The notes beneath the pieces are model-generated. The model made no database searches. It had not been told where the DNA came from and saw only the letters and a program-made list of their open reading frames with translations. Of a stretch of DNA of 33,892 nt, positions 1 through 7,778 are shown piece by piece. Made by a program: the position numbers and the translations under genes. How positions within the stretch are numbered: the first letter of the stretch is position 1; each line of letters starts with the position of its first letter. The stretch spans positions 1 through 33,892 of the forward strand of contig NZ_LECW02000010.1 of the NCBI RefSeq assembly GCF_001042475.2, read 5' to 3'. Source of the DNA: Bacillus glycinifermentans (lineage in GTDB: Bacteria; Bacillota; Bacilli; Bacillales; Bacillaceae).

Positions 1-38
1 TTTTAACGGGTCAGTTCAATGTAAAGCGGGGTTTTTGA

Positions 39-392
39 TCAGCTTTCAGGATTTCCGTAAAGCTCTTCAAGCGGTTTCATGATAATTTTGTTTAATTCGG
101 CAATCAGCATGCTCATCCGCTGTTCTGCATCCATCAGCTTTGAAATTTTCTCGTGTTGCTGAACAAGTGCCACAGATTTTTGCGCTTGTTCAACTTCTTC
201 CTGGGAAATCATTTCCCCATTCATTTGTTTTTGCTGAAGCCTTAGTTGGATATCGCGAAAATTGTCAAACATCCTTTTTGCCGAAGGATCAGCGTTTACA
301 TCATCGTAAAGGCCCTTCAATTGAGAGTATTCATCGCTTTGGCGCAAGGCTTTTTCCAAATCGTAAGCCGAGTCGTATAAATTGACCGTCAT
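39..392 (-). CDS. yheA: YlbF/YmcA-family protein YheA
   Basis: This 117-residue protein is almost entirely helical by composition, with heptad-like stretches around residues 30-60 and 70-105 and no membrane segment or signal peptide. It matches the YlbF/YmcA (DUF964) family, whose members are small coiled-coil cytoplasmic proteins; YlbF and YmcA form the Y-complex that influences RNA processing in B. subtilis, but a role for YheA itself is not established. The start is supported by an AGGAAAGGAG ribosome binding site just upstream on the minus strand. It lies downstream of yheB on the same strand with a gap of about 107 bases. The order yheA-yheB-yheC-yheD is that of B. subtilis. Identity is fairly certain; function is unknown. 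Confidence 0.88.
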   Translation of the reverse strand: MTVNLYDSAYDLEKALRQSDEYSQLKGLYDDVNADPSAKRMFDNFRDIQLRLQQKQMNGEMISQEEVEQAQKSVALVQQHEKISKLMDAEQRMSMLIAELNKIIMKPLEELYGNPES

Positions 393-499
393 ATTTCATA
401 CGCTCCTTTCCTGCCGCATTCTTATGGATATGGCACCACTCCACTATAACAGACTATGGAGCGTTTTTCACAGTTATACTTTCAATTCCGTTTCCATCT

Positions 500-1654
500 T
501 CAAAACAGAATGACAAAAACGGCTTGAATCGCCCCGATGATTCCGCCGAGCAGCCCGCCCAAATACGTAATCATTTTAAATTCGCGCTTGGAAATCGACA
601 GAACCATTTCCTCCAGCCGTTCAACCGGAAAGTTGTCGACCTGCTCCTTAACGATGTCTTCGAGACGAAGCTGTTTCAGCACGTCATCAAGATTGCGGCA
701 CGCCGCGTCAAGCAAACGGCCGGTCACCTCCGGCAGACGCTTTGCTGCATCCGTTTCAAACATGGAGACGTACGACCCCGTTGTTCTTTCGAAAAATGGC
801 GCGAGGGAAAAGCGCGTCATGAACTTTTTCTTCACATTCATGATGAGGCTTTCCAGATTCCATTTTTCATCGGCTTCTTTAAACGAGTACTCTTTCAGCT
901 TGTCCCATTCGTTTTGCAGCAGATCGGTTAAAAGCCGGGCGGTTTCATCGTTTTTCAAAAACTTCAGAATCTCCGGCTGGACGCGGTCAACGAGGCTGCT
1001 GTTTCCTAAAAACATCTGCACCATGCTGCCGATCATGCCGCGCTCCTTCAGAAAATCGTCAATCATATTGCCAAGCCGGCTTTTTCCCGCATCGCTTTCA
1101 AAGTAGCTGACAGCCCGCTCTAAAATATAGTCTGAGACCATCGGGAGTTTTTCGCTCAGCTTGTCCTGGGCTTCTTGTGGGATCAGGTCTTTCAATGGTT
1201 CGTTTTTATATGTCGCCAAATAAGCGGCCAGCTTTTCATCCGTCCATTTGTTTACAAATTGATCGGCTTTCTGAGCTGCATTGGCTACCCCGATCGCTTC
1301 AAGCGCTTCTGCGACGGTCATCTGTGAATCGCTTGCAGCTGAAACCAGCCGTTCACCCAGCTGTACCGCCTGTTTTTTGACTGCGTCAGAGGCCAGCCTT
1401 TTTTTGATTCCTTCGGTTGTCAGCAGATGGTTGACGACCATTTGTCCCATCTGCTTCGCCAATTCGTCGCGCCGCTTCGGAATCAATCCGGGAGTGAAAG
1501 GGATCCTCTTCCCGAATATGTAATGCGCCTTATAAGGGCGAAAAAGCATTTGAATCGCAAAATGATTCGTCACAGCTCCGATCAGGGCGCCGATGACGAT
1601 CATGAAAATAAAAGTACCAACAACATTCATTCCTTCCACTGCCTTCCGTTTCAC
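500..1654 (-). CDS. yheB: DUF445 membrane protein YheB
   Basis: The 384-residue protein has a hydrophobic segment near the N terminus (about residues 10-30), a long charged helical middle, and a C-terminal glycine-rich hydrophobic segment (LGGLLGGIIGAIQAVF, about 365-383). This is the layout of the DUF445 family of predicted inner-membrane proteins. The motif TNHFAIQMLFRP followed by a PGLIPKRR stretch near residues 29-60 is characteristic of YheB. The given start is GTG with only a poor ribosome binding site. An ATG eight codons downstream (position 1630, beginning MNVVGTF) would give 376 residues, close to the B. subtilis length as I recall it, and may be the real start. The function of the family is unknown. 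It is transcribed away from yheC. Confidence 0.87.
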   Translation of the reverse strand: MKRKAVEGMNVVGTFIFMIVIGALIGAVTNHFAIQMLFRPYKAHYIFGKRIPFTPGLIPKRRDELAKQMGQMVVNHLLTTEGIKKRLASDAVKKQAVQLGERLVSAASDSQMTVAEALEAIGVANAAQKADQFVNKWTDEKLAAYLATYKNEPLKDLIPQEAQDKLSEKLPMVSDYILERAVSYFESDAGKSRLGNMIDDFLKERGMIGSMVQMFLGNSSLVDRVQPEILKFLKNDETARLLTDLLQNEWDKLKEYSFKEADEKWNLESLIMNVKKKFMTRFSLAPFFERTTGSYVSMFETDAAKRLPEVTGRLLDAACRNLDDVLKQLRLEDIVKEQVDNFPVERLEEMVLSISKREFKMITYLGGLLGGIIGAIQAVFVILF

Positions 1655-1885
1655 CTGACTTGTTACATAGACTGCATATCACAACTGTCATCTATGCATA
1701 ACGTTATTATAGTAGCTGAACAAAAGACGAGCAAATTCGGGAATGATACGGGCGCCATAAAAATAGAATGGGTCAGGTGGATATTTTTGAAAAGCTTGTT
1801 AACGGGTGGCAGAACCCGAACATGGAATGCGAATCATGATACAGGAGTTCATGTACAGGAGGGTTTTTAACAAGGAGGAATAAGC

Positions 1886-2971
1886 ATGATGACGCTTGGA
1901 TTTATGTCGCTGTCCCATCAGCATGAAAAAGCCTATGCCGAAGAATTGGCGAAAAAGGCTTCAGATTACGGAATCGGTTTTATCCGGTTTACTCCTTTGG
2001 ATATTTCCCCGGGATCCATGCTTGTGAAAGCATTGACCTATCACCCGAAATCAGGACAGTGGAACGAGGTTGAACGCGAAATCCCCGAGCTGATCTATGA
2101 CCGCTGTTTCTACGGCAGAAACCAGCAGTCGAAAAAAGCGAAGCCGATCGTGGAATGGCTGAAAAAATACCCGAAAACAGAATTTCTCGGACTCGGACTT
2201 CCCGAAAAATGGACGGTCTACAATGCATTGAAAGCGGACCCCGTCCTTCAGGCTTACCTGCCGCCGACATCGCTCGCCGCAAGCGCGCAGACCGTCCTTC
2301 GGCGGCTGGCGAAAGAGAAATCGTGCATATTGAAGCCGGCATACGGCTCCGGGGGCCGGGGAATCATTCACCTTGAACTTTCCGGGAAAACGGTGAAAGC
2401 CGCCTATCAGGTCGGAAAGCATAAGCAAATCAAATCATTTTCAAAACAGGCTTCTTTTGAAACATGGTGCAAAAAAGTCCTTCAGCACCGCTACCTTTTG
2501 CAAACGTTTCTCGACATCCAAGATAAAGACGGGTATCCGTGCGACATCAGGCTGTTATTGCAGAAAAACGGCTCCGGCGAATGGGAGACCGTCGGAAAAA
2601 CGGTGAGACGAAGCTATCAGCACGGACTGCTCACCAACTTGGCCGAAGATTCCGAATCCGTAAGCTTTGACAGCTGGCTGTCAAATGTTCCGAAAAAACG
2701 GCAGGCCGTCCTTCTCGACGATTTAGATACGATCGCAAACGCCGTCCCCCATGCGCTCGAATCAGGGCACGGCCCATTGTTCGAGCTCGGCCTTGATATT
2801 TGTTTGACGAAAGACGGGAAGGTCTGGCTCCTCGACGTTAATTCAAAGCCGGGAAAAAAAGCGTTTTTACAGTATGCTCCTGAAAACAGGGAGCTTTTAT
2901 ACAAGGGGCCCTTCGAATATTGCTCCTTTTTGGCGGAATCGCGGGACAAGAAAGGAGTTGGAAGGAAATGA
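1886..2971 (+). CDS. yheC: ATP-grasp protein YheC (spore-associated)
   Basis: A 361-residue protein of the YheC/YheD ATP-grasp family. The ATP-grasp core is visible in the C-terminal two thirds: a LKPAYGSGGRGI nucleotide-binding loop near residue 150 and a metal-binding ending (LGLDICLTKDGKVWLLDVNSKPG, shown here only as its key residues D, D, N) near residue 310. Such enzymes normally ligate a carboxylate to a nucleophile through an acyl-phosphate, but the substrate here is unknown. In B. subtilis the YheC/YheD proteins have been linked to the spore coat. The start has a perfect AAGGAGG (1872-1878) seven bases upstream. It overlaps yheD by four bases (ATGA), so the two are translationally coupled. 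Confidence 0.9.
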   Translation: MMTLGFMSLSHQHEKAYAEELAKKASDYGIGFIRFTPLDISPGSMLVKALTYHPKSGQWNEVEREIPELIYDRCFYGRNQQSKKAKPIVEWLKKYPKTEFLGLGLPEKWTVYNALKADPVLQAYLPPTSLAASAQTVLRRLAKEKSCILKPAYGSGGRGIIHLELSGKTVKAAYQVGKHKQIKSFSKQASFETWCKKVLQHRYLLQTFLDIQDKDGYPCDIRLLLQKNGSGEWETVGKTVRRSYQHGLLTNLAEDSESVSFDSWLSNVPKKRQAVLLDDLDTIANAVPHALESGHGPLFELGLDICLTKDGKVWLLDVNSKPGKKAFLQYAPENRELLYKGPFEYCSFLAESRDKKGVGRK

Positions 2972-4320
2972 ACGCTAAAACGCTGACGGTCGGGATTCAC
3001 CAAAACAGCGAAAACATGATGCTGCTTCCGGCTTCTTACAAACAGGAAGGCCTGTTGTACGCCGCTTTCGGAACGACTGTTGAAAGGTGTCATGTTTCTT
3101 TTGAGAGCGACTTGAAGCAAACCGTTTTGCTTTCTGAAAACCTGTATAAAAATTTACGGATTCCATACCGCGGCAAAGCGGCATTGCTGTTTCACGACAG
3201 CACCGTCTATATCGGCCCTTTAATCGGCATTTTCACCGCCGGCTTCGCGAAGTCGGAACTTGCGCCGGTCAGGGGGCGCTCTTTGTTTTTTTCTAAGCTT
3301 TTGACGATGGATCTTCCGGCCGGAGGCTACTGCTACATGTTCGGCGCCCACCAGATTCAGTGGGAGGACGGAACGGTGCGCGGCCTCATTTTCCGGGAAA
3401 ATGGCTGGCAGGAAGTGATCGTTCCCCTTCCAAATGTCGTGTATGACAGATTGCCGAACCGGCAATCTGAGGATGAAGACGCCTTGCAGGAAACGAAAGC
3501 CCGGCTGATGAACGAGTACCGCATTCCGTGGTTCAATCCCGGCTTCTTTAACAAATGGGACATATACGAATCCTTGCGGGAAGACGAAAGAACGGAACCG
3601 CTCCTTCCGTACTCGGTTCTTGCGCCGTCGGCAAAAAAACTCGATGACATGGTCGCTCAATACGGCACGGTCTATGTGAAACCGGCCAACGGCAGCCTTG
3701 GAAACGGAATTTTCCAGCTTTCCAGACAAGGGGAGAACGGGCTCCTTGCCAGGCATGCGGAGGGTGACAAATCCTATTCATCTGCGGATCTGTTTTTGAA
3801 TGACATACAAAAGCGAAAAGAAGAAATCCCCTATATCGCACAACAGGGAATTGAACTGATCAGGATTGACGGCCACCCGGCCGATTTCAGAGTCCATACG
3901 AACAAAAACAGAAAAGGCACATGGACGGTTACAGCGATCGCCGTCAAAATCGCGGAAAGGGGCGGGATTACAACCCATATGTCAAAGGGCGGCGTCGTGA
4001 AAACGCTCGCCCAAATCTATGATGATCCGAAAGAACGGCTTCATATTCTACAAAAGCTGACAAAAACGGCCCTAGTGATCAGCGGGGTAATCGATGAAAA
4101 AACCGAAGGCTTTATCGGAGAAATCGGTTTTGATCTTGGAATGGACGAATCGACAAACGTCTGGATGTTTGAAGCCAACTCCCGGCCCGGACGGGCAATC
4201 TTCGCCCATCCCGGCTTAACATCCGTCAGCCGGCTGACGAAACGAATGAATTTTGAATACGCTTCTTACTTAACCGAGCAATCGATCCTTTTTCCCGAGA
4301 AGCTGTGGCAAAACTCTTAA
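2968..4320 (+). CDS. yheD: ATP-grasp protein YheD (spore coat-associated)
   Basis: The start chosen is the ATG overlapping the yheC stop codon, preceded by AAAGGAG (2951-2957) with a 10-base spacer; a start at 2920 lacks such a site. The resulting protein has 450 residues, close to the B. subtilis YheD length. It has an N-terminal region of about 180 residues and a C-terminal ATP-grasp domain with a KPANGSLGNGI loop and a closing metal-binding segment with the EANSRPGRA motif. It is a paralogue of the upstream gene, so the pair probably acts on related substrates, perhaps a peptide-like or coat component, but no substrate is proven. YheD has been localised around the forespore in B. subtilis. 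A hairpin terminator follows at once. Confidence 0.9.
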   Translation: MNAKTLTVGIHQNSENMMLLPASYKQEGLLYAAFGTTVERCHVSFESDLKQTVLLSENLYKNLRIPYRGKAALLFHDSTVYIGPLIGIFTAGFAKSELAPVRGRSLFFSKLLTMDLPAGGYCYMFGAHQIQWEDGTVRGLIFRENGWQEVIVPLPNVVYDRLPNRQSEDEDALQETKARLMNEYRIPWFNPGFFNKWDIYESLREDERTEPLLPYSVLAPSAKKLDDMVAQYGTVYVKPANGSLGNGIFQLSRQGENGLLARHAEGDKSYSSADLFLNDIQKRKEEIPYIAQQGIELIRIDGHPADFRVHTNKNRKGTWTVTAIAVKIAERGGITTHMSKGGVVKTLAQIYDDPKERLHILQKLTKTALVISGVIDEKTEGFIGEIGFDLGMDESTNVWMFEANSRPGRAIFAHPGLTSVSRLTKRMNFEYASYLTEQSILFPEKLWQNS

Positions 4321-4354
4321 GCCGCGGAGAACATGACTCTTCGCGGCATTTTTC
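4321..4354 (+). terminator. Intrinsic terminator after yheCD
   Basis: GCCGCG pairs with CGCGGC across a loop that itself contains AGA/TCT, followed by ATTTTT. It begins immediately after the yheD stop codon. Confidence 0.85.
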
Positions 4355-4470
4355 TATGAAAAGAGCCCTATGATCTTTCCTGTGAATAAGATACAATGAT
4401 AACAAATCAAACGTCTATAGCAGCTTGGTTCGGCGGATCATTTTGAAATCGATGAAGGAGCGTGCACTTT

Positions 4471-4680
4471 ATGATTTCTCACTTTCAATGGAAACCGTTG
4501 TTTAAAAAAGAAAAACTGCCCGGCTGGAAAATCTCGTTTTACCATAAAGGAACGCATTATGAAGGGATTTATCATCAATCAGGGGAAATCGAATGGGGAA
4601 GCGCCTACCCGCCGCACGATGATGAACCTTCGCTTAAAAGCGAAATTCATGAATTAATGCTTTTCCATATTTACGAGTAA
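4471..4680 (+). CDS. yheE: Small protein YheE
   Basis: A 69-residue protein beginning MISHFQWKPLFK. The ATG at 4471 is preferred over the GTG at 4462 because GAAGGAG (4454-4460) is ten bases from the ATG but only one from the GTG. It contains many aromatic residues and an acidic middle, with no membrane segment or known domain. Its place after yheD agrees with B. subtilis yheE. It is followed after 21 bases by a regulator gene with its own ribosome binding site, so the two may share a transcript. The function is unknown. Confidence 0.82.
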   Translation: MISHFQWKPLFKKEKLPGWKISFYHKGTHYEGIYHQSGEIEWGSAYPPHDDEPSLKSEIHELMLFHIYE

Positions 4681-4701
4681 ACAGAAAAGGAAGTTTTTCA
4701 A

Positions 4702-5586
4702 ATGCTGGAAAAATTAAAAGCTTTGTACGGAGAACGGCTGGTGGCTTCCGGCTCGGCTCCAAAACATAAAGCACTCTGGTTTCAAACGGAAGAAGGCGAG
4801 ACATTCGGCGTCTTGAAAGAGGCGGTTACCGATCGGGAAAAACGGCTGCTTTTCGCGCTGTTCCGGCCTTTTTCTGAACCGTATCCATCGGAATTGACGC
4901 CCCGTGAGAAAGAGTGGCACCGGTATTTTTTCGAAAATGCCCCGTTGGAAAACCCGCAAAACGCTCAGTTCGTCCAAGGGCATTTTTTCAAAATGAAACA
5001 TTCCCCCGAAGAAAGATACGCTATAAAGGAAGCGGTCAGCGGCTTTTTCGAACGCCCTCTCGTAGTGTGGTACAACCTTCACGAAGCCTTGATCATTCAT
5101 GAAGATCCGTCACCGTCCCTTTCCAAACAGCAGCTCGCCGAGCTTGCGGACGCGCTGACGAGCGATTTTTTGGCAGATCCCGTCTTTTTCAGCGGCCAGC
5201 TTCATCACATCAATGCTTCGCTTCGGGAAAAAATCGGCTTTGAGAAACAGATGTTTCAGCATATTCTGACGAATCACGATCACGGCAGCGTCTCCTCCTT
5301 TTATCAGTTCCTTCCGTCTTTTATCACGGCAAAACCGGGAAAAATCACGACGGGGCCGTTTTCGGATCTGGTTAAAGACGCGCTGTCAGACCATGAGACA
5401 GCGCAGACCATCAAGACGTATATGAAGTGCAACCTGAATGCCTCCCTGACGGCGAAGCGGCTGTTTATCCACCGAAACAGCCTGCAATACAGAATCGACA
5501 GATTTATTGAAAAAACGGCAATCGATATCAGACAGTTCGAAGAAGCTTGCGCCGTCTATATGATCATGAATGTGTTGGCACACTAA
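4702..5586 (+). CDS. yxkF: PucR/CdaR-type transcriptional regulator (YxkF-like)
   Basis: The 294-residue protein ends in a clear PucR C-terminal helix-turn-helix: about residues 225-285, with a DHETAQTIKTY helix, then NLNASLTAKRLFIHRNSLQYRI, the signature of the family. The N-terminal 220 residues match no domain I can name. PucR-type proteins are usually activators responding to a small metabolite. It sits directly upstream of msmX, an arrangement I recall as yxkF-msmX in B. subtilis, where the pair lies far from the yhe genes. The start has AAAAGGAAG at a suitable distance. A contribution to controlling msmX is plausible from position only. Confidence 0.75.
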   Translation: MLEKLKALYGERLVASGSAPKHKALWFQTEEGETFGVLKEAVTDREKRLLFALFRPFSEPYPSELTPREKEWHRYFFENAPLENPQNAQFVQGHFFKMKHSPEERYAIKEAVSGFFERPLVVWYNLHEALIIHEDPSPSLSKQQLAELADALTSDFLADPVFFSGQLHHINASLREKIGFEKQMFQHILTNHDHGSVSSFYQFLPSFITAKPGKITTGPFSDLVKDALSDHETAQTIKTYMKCNLNASLTAKRLFIHRNSLQYRIDRFIEKTAIDIRQFEEACAVYMIMNVLAH

Positions 5587-5625
5587 ACAGCAAAGTGCAC
5601 GAACCCAAATTGTGCATCATGTCCA

Positions 5626-5677
5626 TTTACACGACTGATTCAATTTTATAAACTGAAAACAATAAAAGCGCTTACAT
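5626..5677 (+). promoter_or_regulatory. Possible msmX promoter with a cre-like (CcpA) site
   Basis: A 16-base near-palindrome ATAAAAGCGCTTACAT (5662-5677) fits the catabolite-responsive element consensus with one mismatch. Just upstream are a TTTACA (5626-5631) and a TATAAA (5647-5652) separated by 15 bases, which is short for a sigma-A promoter. If these are the promoter, the cre lies at about +4 to +20, a place where CcpA represses. An inverted repeat TGCAC/GTGCA (5595-5616) lies upstream and could be an operator. Confidence 0.45.
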
Positions 5678-5694
5678 AAAAAAGGGGGAGAAAC

Positions 5695-6801
5695 ATGGCA
5701 GAGCTTGTGCTGGACCGGATTTACAAAGTGTACGACAACAAAGTGACGGCTGTGGACAATTTTAATCTTCATATAGAAGACAAAGAATTTATCGTGTTTG
5801 TCGGGCCTTCAGGCTGCGGAAAATCGACAACGCTGAGAATGATTGCCGGCCTTGAAGAAATTACGGAAGGCGAATTCACCATCGACGGAAAGCGGATGAA
5901 TGATGTCGCCCCGAAGGACCGCGACATCGCGATGGTGTTCCAGAACTATGCGCTCTATCCGCATATGAACGTCTATGACAATATGGCGTTCGGTTTAAAA
6001 CTGAGAAAATTTCCGAAGGATGAGATCAAGCGAAGGGTGCATGAAGCCGCCAAGATCTTAGGCCTTGAACAATATTTGGACAGAAAGCCGAAGGCGCTTT
6101 CCGGCGGCCAGCGCCAGCGGGTCGCATTGGGGCGCGCCATCGTCCGCGATGCCAAAGTGTTTTTGATGGATGAGCCTTTATCAAACCTTGACGCCAAACT
6201 GCGGGTTCAGATGCGCGCAGAAATCACCAAGCTCCATCAGCGCCTGAAAACGACGACGATCTATGTCACCCATGACCAGACAGAAGCGATGACGATGGCG
6301 ACGAGGCTAGTTGTCATGAAAGACGGCGTCATCCAGCAGGTCGGCGCTCCGAAAGAGGTATATGAAAACCCGGAAAACGTGTTTGTCGGCGGCTTTATCG
6401 GCTCTCCGGCAATGAACTTTTTCACCGGCAAGCTCACGGAAAAAACCTTTACATTCGGCGATGTTTCCGTTCTCGTTCCTGAAGGGAAAATGAAAATTTT
6501 GCGCGCCAAAGGCTACGTCGGAAAAGAAATCGTCATGGGCATCAGGCCTGAGGACATTCATGACGAGCCAGTCTTCATCAAAGCCTCAAAAGAGTCAAAA
6601 ATCGATGCAGCTATTGAAGTGGCTGAACTGATGGGCGCGGAAACGATGCTTTACTCCCAGGCCGGCGGCCAGCCGTTCATCGCAAGGGTCGATTCGCGGA
6701 CCGACGTCCAGGCAGGCGATACGCTCGCTCTTGCTTTTGACATGAATAAATCGCACTTCTTTGATAAAGAAACAGAGCTCCGCATCCGCTCTGAAGGATG
6801 A
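5695..6801 (+). CDS. msmX: Multi-sugar ABC importer ATPase MsmX
   Basis: A 368-residue MalK-type ATPase. Visible motifs are Walker [10 protein letters not shown] (residues 37-45), the Q-loop QNYALYPHM, the signature [14 protein letters not shown], Walker B VFLMDEP, and the switch histidine in VTHDQTEAM. The last 120 residues form the TOBE/OB regulatory region typical of this class. MsmX of B. subtilis is a shared ATPase that energises several carbohydrate importers whose membrane and binding proteins are encoded elsewhere, which explains why no permease is next to it here. AAAGGGGGAG lies just before the ATG. A cre-like site upstream suggests carbon catabolite control. It ends before a hairpin shared with the convergent gene. 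Confidence 0.93.
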   Translation: MAELVLDRIYKVYDNKVTAVDNFNLHIEDKEFIVFVGPSGCGKSTTLRMIAGLEEITEGEFTIDGKRMNDVAPKDRDIAMVFQNYALYPHMNVYDNMAFGLKLRKFPKDEIKRRVHEAAKILGLEQYLDRKPKALSGGQRQRVALGRAIVRDAKVFLMDEPLSNLDAKLRVQMRAEITKLHQRLKTTTIYVTHDQTEAMTMATRLVVMKDGVIQQVGAPKEVYENPENVFVGGFIGSPAMNFFTGKLTEKTFTFGDVSVLVPEGKMKILRAKGYVGKEIVMGIRPEDIHDEPVFIKASKESKIDAAIEVAELMGAETMLYSQAGGQPFIARVDSRTDVQAGDTLALAFDMNKSHFFDKETELRIRSEG

Positions 6802-6817
6802 CGGACAGGAAATAAAG

Positions 6818-6853
6818 TTGACCGAAGCTTAGCACCTGCTATCCTTCGGTCAA
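6818..6853. terminator. Hairpin between convergent genes
   Basis: TTGACCGAAG (6818-6827) pairs perfectly with CTTCGGTCAA (6844-6853). On the minus strand it is followed by CTTTATTT and overlaps the last codons of the zinc-ribbon gene, so it most likely terminates that gene; the T-run for msmX is weak. Confidence 0.6.
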
Positions 6854-7060
6854 TTCAATTTCAACCCTTTCATCATAAGAACAGTCTTGGCATGTATATA
6901 AATGAATGCAGCTCGTTTCTTTCTGCTTAAAAGAATCAAACTCCATATACGGGCTGTAAGGGCCGTAAAAATCGGTCACTCTCCCGGCATCGGCCATTTC
7001 GCTGCCGCACCTCGGACAAATCCTTGCCTCGGCCAGCATTCCATTGCACACAGGACACAT
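6839..7060 (-). CDS. Small zinc-ribbon protein
   Basis: A 73-residue protein with three CxxC pairs: CPVC (residues 2-5), CPRC (15-18) and CQDC (57-60). The first two pairs form a compact zinc-ribbon-like knuckle. The middle is rich in Tyr and Phe (FYGPYSPYMEF), and the tail is acidic. There is no membrane segment. The start is firm: AAGGAGG lies six or seven bases upstream on the minus strand. Proteins of this type often bind nucleic acid or act as small metal-binding adaptors, but I do not recognise this one and assign no function. It is divergent from sspB and shares that upstream region. Confidence 0.7.
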   Translation of the reverse strand: MCPVCNGMLAEARICPRCGSEMADAGRVTDFYGPYSPYMEFDSFKQKETSCIHLYTCQDCSYDERVEIELTEG

Positions 7061-7140
7061 GTGGCATCCTCCTTGCTTTTTCCCTTAGCTTGCCCCTCCC
7101 GCTCAAATTTCACCTTTCAACATTTACCAGATCGATCCGT

Positions 7141-7170
7141 GCATGGATTTCGCTTCAATCCATCATAATA
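7141..7170 (+). promoter_or_regulatory. Sigma-G-type promoter for sspB
   Basis: GCATG (7141-7145), an 18-base spacer and CATAATA (7164-7170) fit the forespore sigma-G pattern gHATR-N18-CATnHTA at every position. The implied transcript starts near 7177 and has an unusually long leader of about 114 bases before sspB. Confidence 0.6.
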
Positions 7171-7187
7171 CGTAGTACAAGGCAGCA

Positions 7188-7262
7188 TTGGGCTTAGCCA
7201 AAGAGGCAGCGGCTTTCCCACGAAAAAGCCGCAAGCTGGTGCAAATCCAGCCGGCCCAACCA
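7188..7262 (+). other. Structured RNA element in the sspB leader, partly tRNA-like
   Basis: TTGGGCT (7188-7194) can pair with GGCCCAA (7253-7259), with one G-U pair, closing a junction. Inside are an 8-bp hairpin GCGGCTTT/AAAGCCGC (7209-7232) and a 5-bp hairpin GCTGG/CCAGC with the 7-base loop TGCAAAT (7235-7251). A 3-bp GCC/GGC arm (7197-7207) is also possible. The last hairpin resembles a tRNA T-arm, differing at one conserved loop base, and the 3' side runs into CCA (7260-7262). There is no proper anticodon arm, so it is not a functional tRNA. The GGTGCAAATCC string also recalls part of the cobalamin riboswitch core, but the rest of that motif is absent. Confidence 0.4.
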
Positions 7263-7290
7263 CACTAATTGATAAAGGAGTTTGAAAAGA

Positions 7291-7491
7291 ATGGCTAACC
7301 AAAATTCTTCAAATCAGCTGCTTGTACCCGGAGCCGCTCAAGCGATCGATCAAATGAAAAACGAAATCGCTTCCGAGTTCGGCGTAAACCTTGGTGCTGA
7401 AACAACTTCACGCGCAAACGGTTCCGTCGGCGGAGAAATTACAAAACGTCTCGTTGCTCAAGCTCAAGCTTCTATGGGCGGACAACAATAA
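7291..7491 (+). CDS. sspB: Alpha/beta-type small acid-soluble spore protein SspB
   Basis: A 66-residue protein with the full alpha/beta SASP pattern: a germination protease site in NEIASEFG (residues 24-31, cleavage expected after Ala27), then [25 protein letters not shown] as two conserved DNA-binding helices (only its length is notable here). These proteins coat forespore DNA, shift it to an A-like form and protect it from UV and heat, and are degraded by Gpr on germination. The ATG at 7291 is chosen because AAAGGAG (7274-7280) is ten bases upstream; a TTG at 7282 is too close. A sigma-G-type promoter lies about 130 bases upstream and a strong terminator follows. Confidence 0.95.
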   Translation: MANQNSSNQLLVPGAAQAIDQMKNEIASEFGVNLGAETTSRANGSVGGEITKRLVAQAQASMGGQQ

Positions 7492-7518
7492 TCATCAACT
7501 TCATATCATGGCTAAAGC

Positions 7519-7546
7519 AGAAGGTGCACTCGTGCACCTTCTTTTT
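7519..7546 (+). terminator. Intrinsic terminator after sspB
   Basis: AGAAGGTGCAC pairs with GTGCACCTTCT across a two-base gap, followed by five T. Confidence 0.9.
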
Positions 7547-7610
7547 GCATGGGAAAATCCCGCACCCGTCTTCTCTGTTTTTCATATGCTGATAGAAAGG
7601 AGGAGTCGGC

Positions 7611-7754
7611 ATGCAGCTTGTCGCAAGCATAAACTGGGAACTGCTTCAATTTGTCGGGATTTCCCTCTTGCACGAATATGTCGTCAATATTCGGCCGTTT
7701 TATGCGGTTTATCGCTTTCCTTGGACTTTTTCTTTCGGCCGATCTGACGTATGA
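7611..7754 (+). CDS. Short 47-residue ORF upstream of yheG (possible yheF)
   Basis: The ATG is preceded by GAAAGGAGGAG with a spacing of five to nine bases, one of the best ribosome binding sites in the region. The 47-residue product starts MQLVASINWELLQFVG, is hydrophobic and aromatic, and has a basic, aromatic C-terminal half. It may associate with the membrane, but a clear transmembrane helix is not evident. Its stop codon lies 10 bases before the ribosome binding site of yheG, so the two are probably one operon. By position between sspB and yheG it could be the counterpart of B. subtilis yheF; I cannot confirm this by sequence. Confidence 0.55.
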   Translation: MQLVASINWELLQFVGISLLHEYVVNIRPFYAVYRFPWTFSFGRSDV

Positions 7755-7778
7755 TAGACCAAATAGGAGGGATACGTC

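Noticed and set aside
2920..2967. Extended N terminus of YheD
   Set aside because: It would overlap yheC by 52 bases without a ribosome binding site; the ATG at 2968 has AAAGGAG and the usual ATGA overlap.
7188..7262. A functional tRNA gene
   Set aside because: The T-arm and acceptor-like helix are suggestive, but there is no 5-bp/7-base anticodon arm, the D-loop lacks the usual form, and the acceptor has a wobble pair.
7117..7302. 61-residue minus-strand frame opposite the sspB leader
   Set aside because: It has no ribosome binding site, covers the sspB start, and its composition reflects the structured leader.
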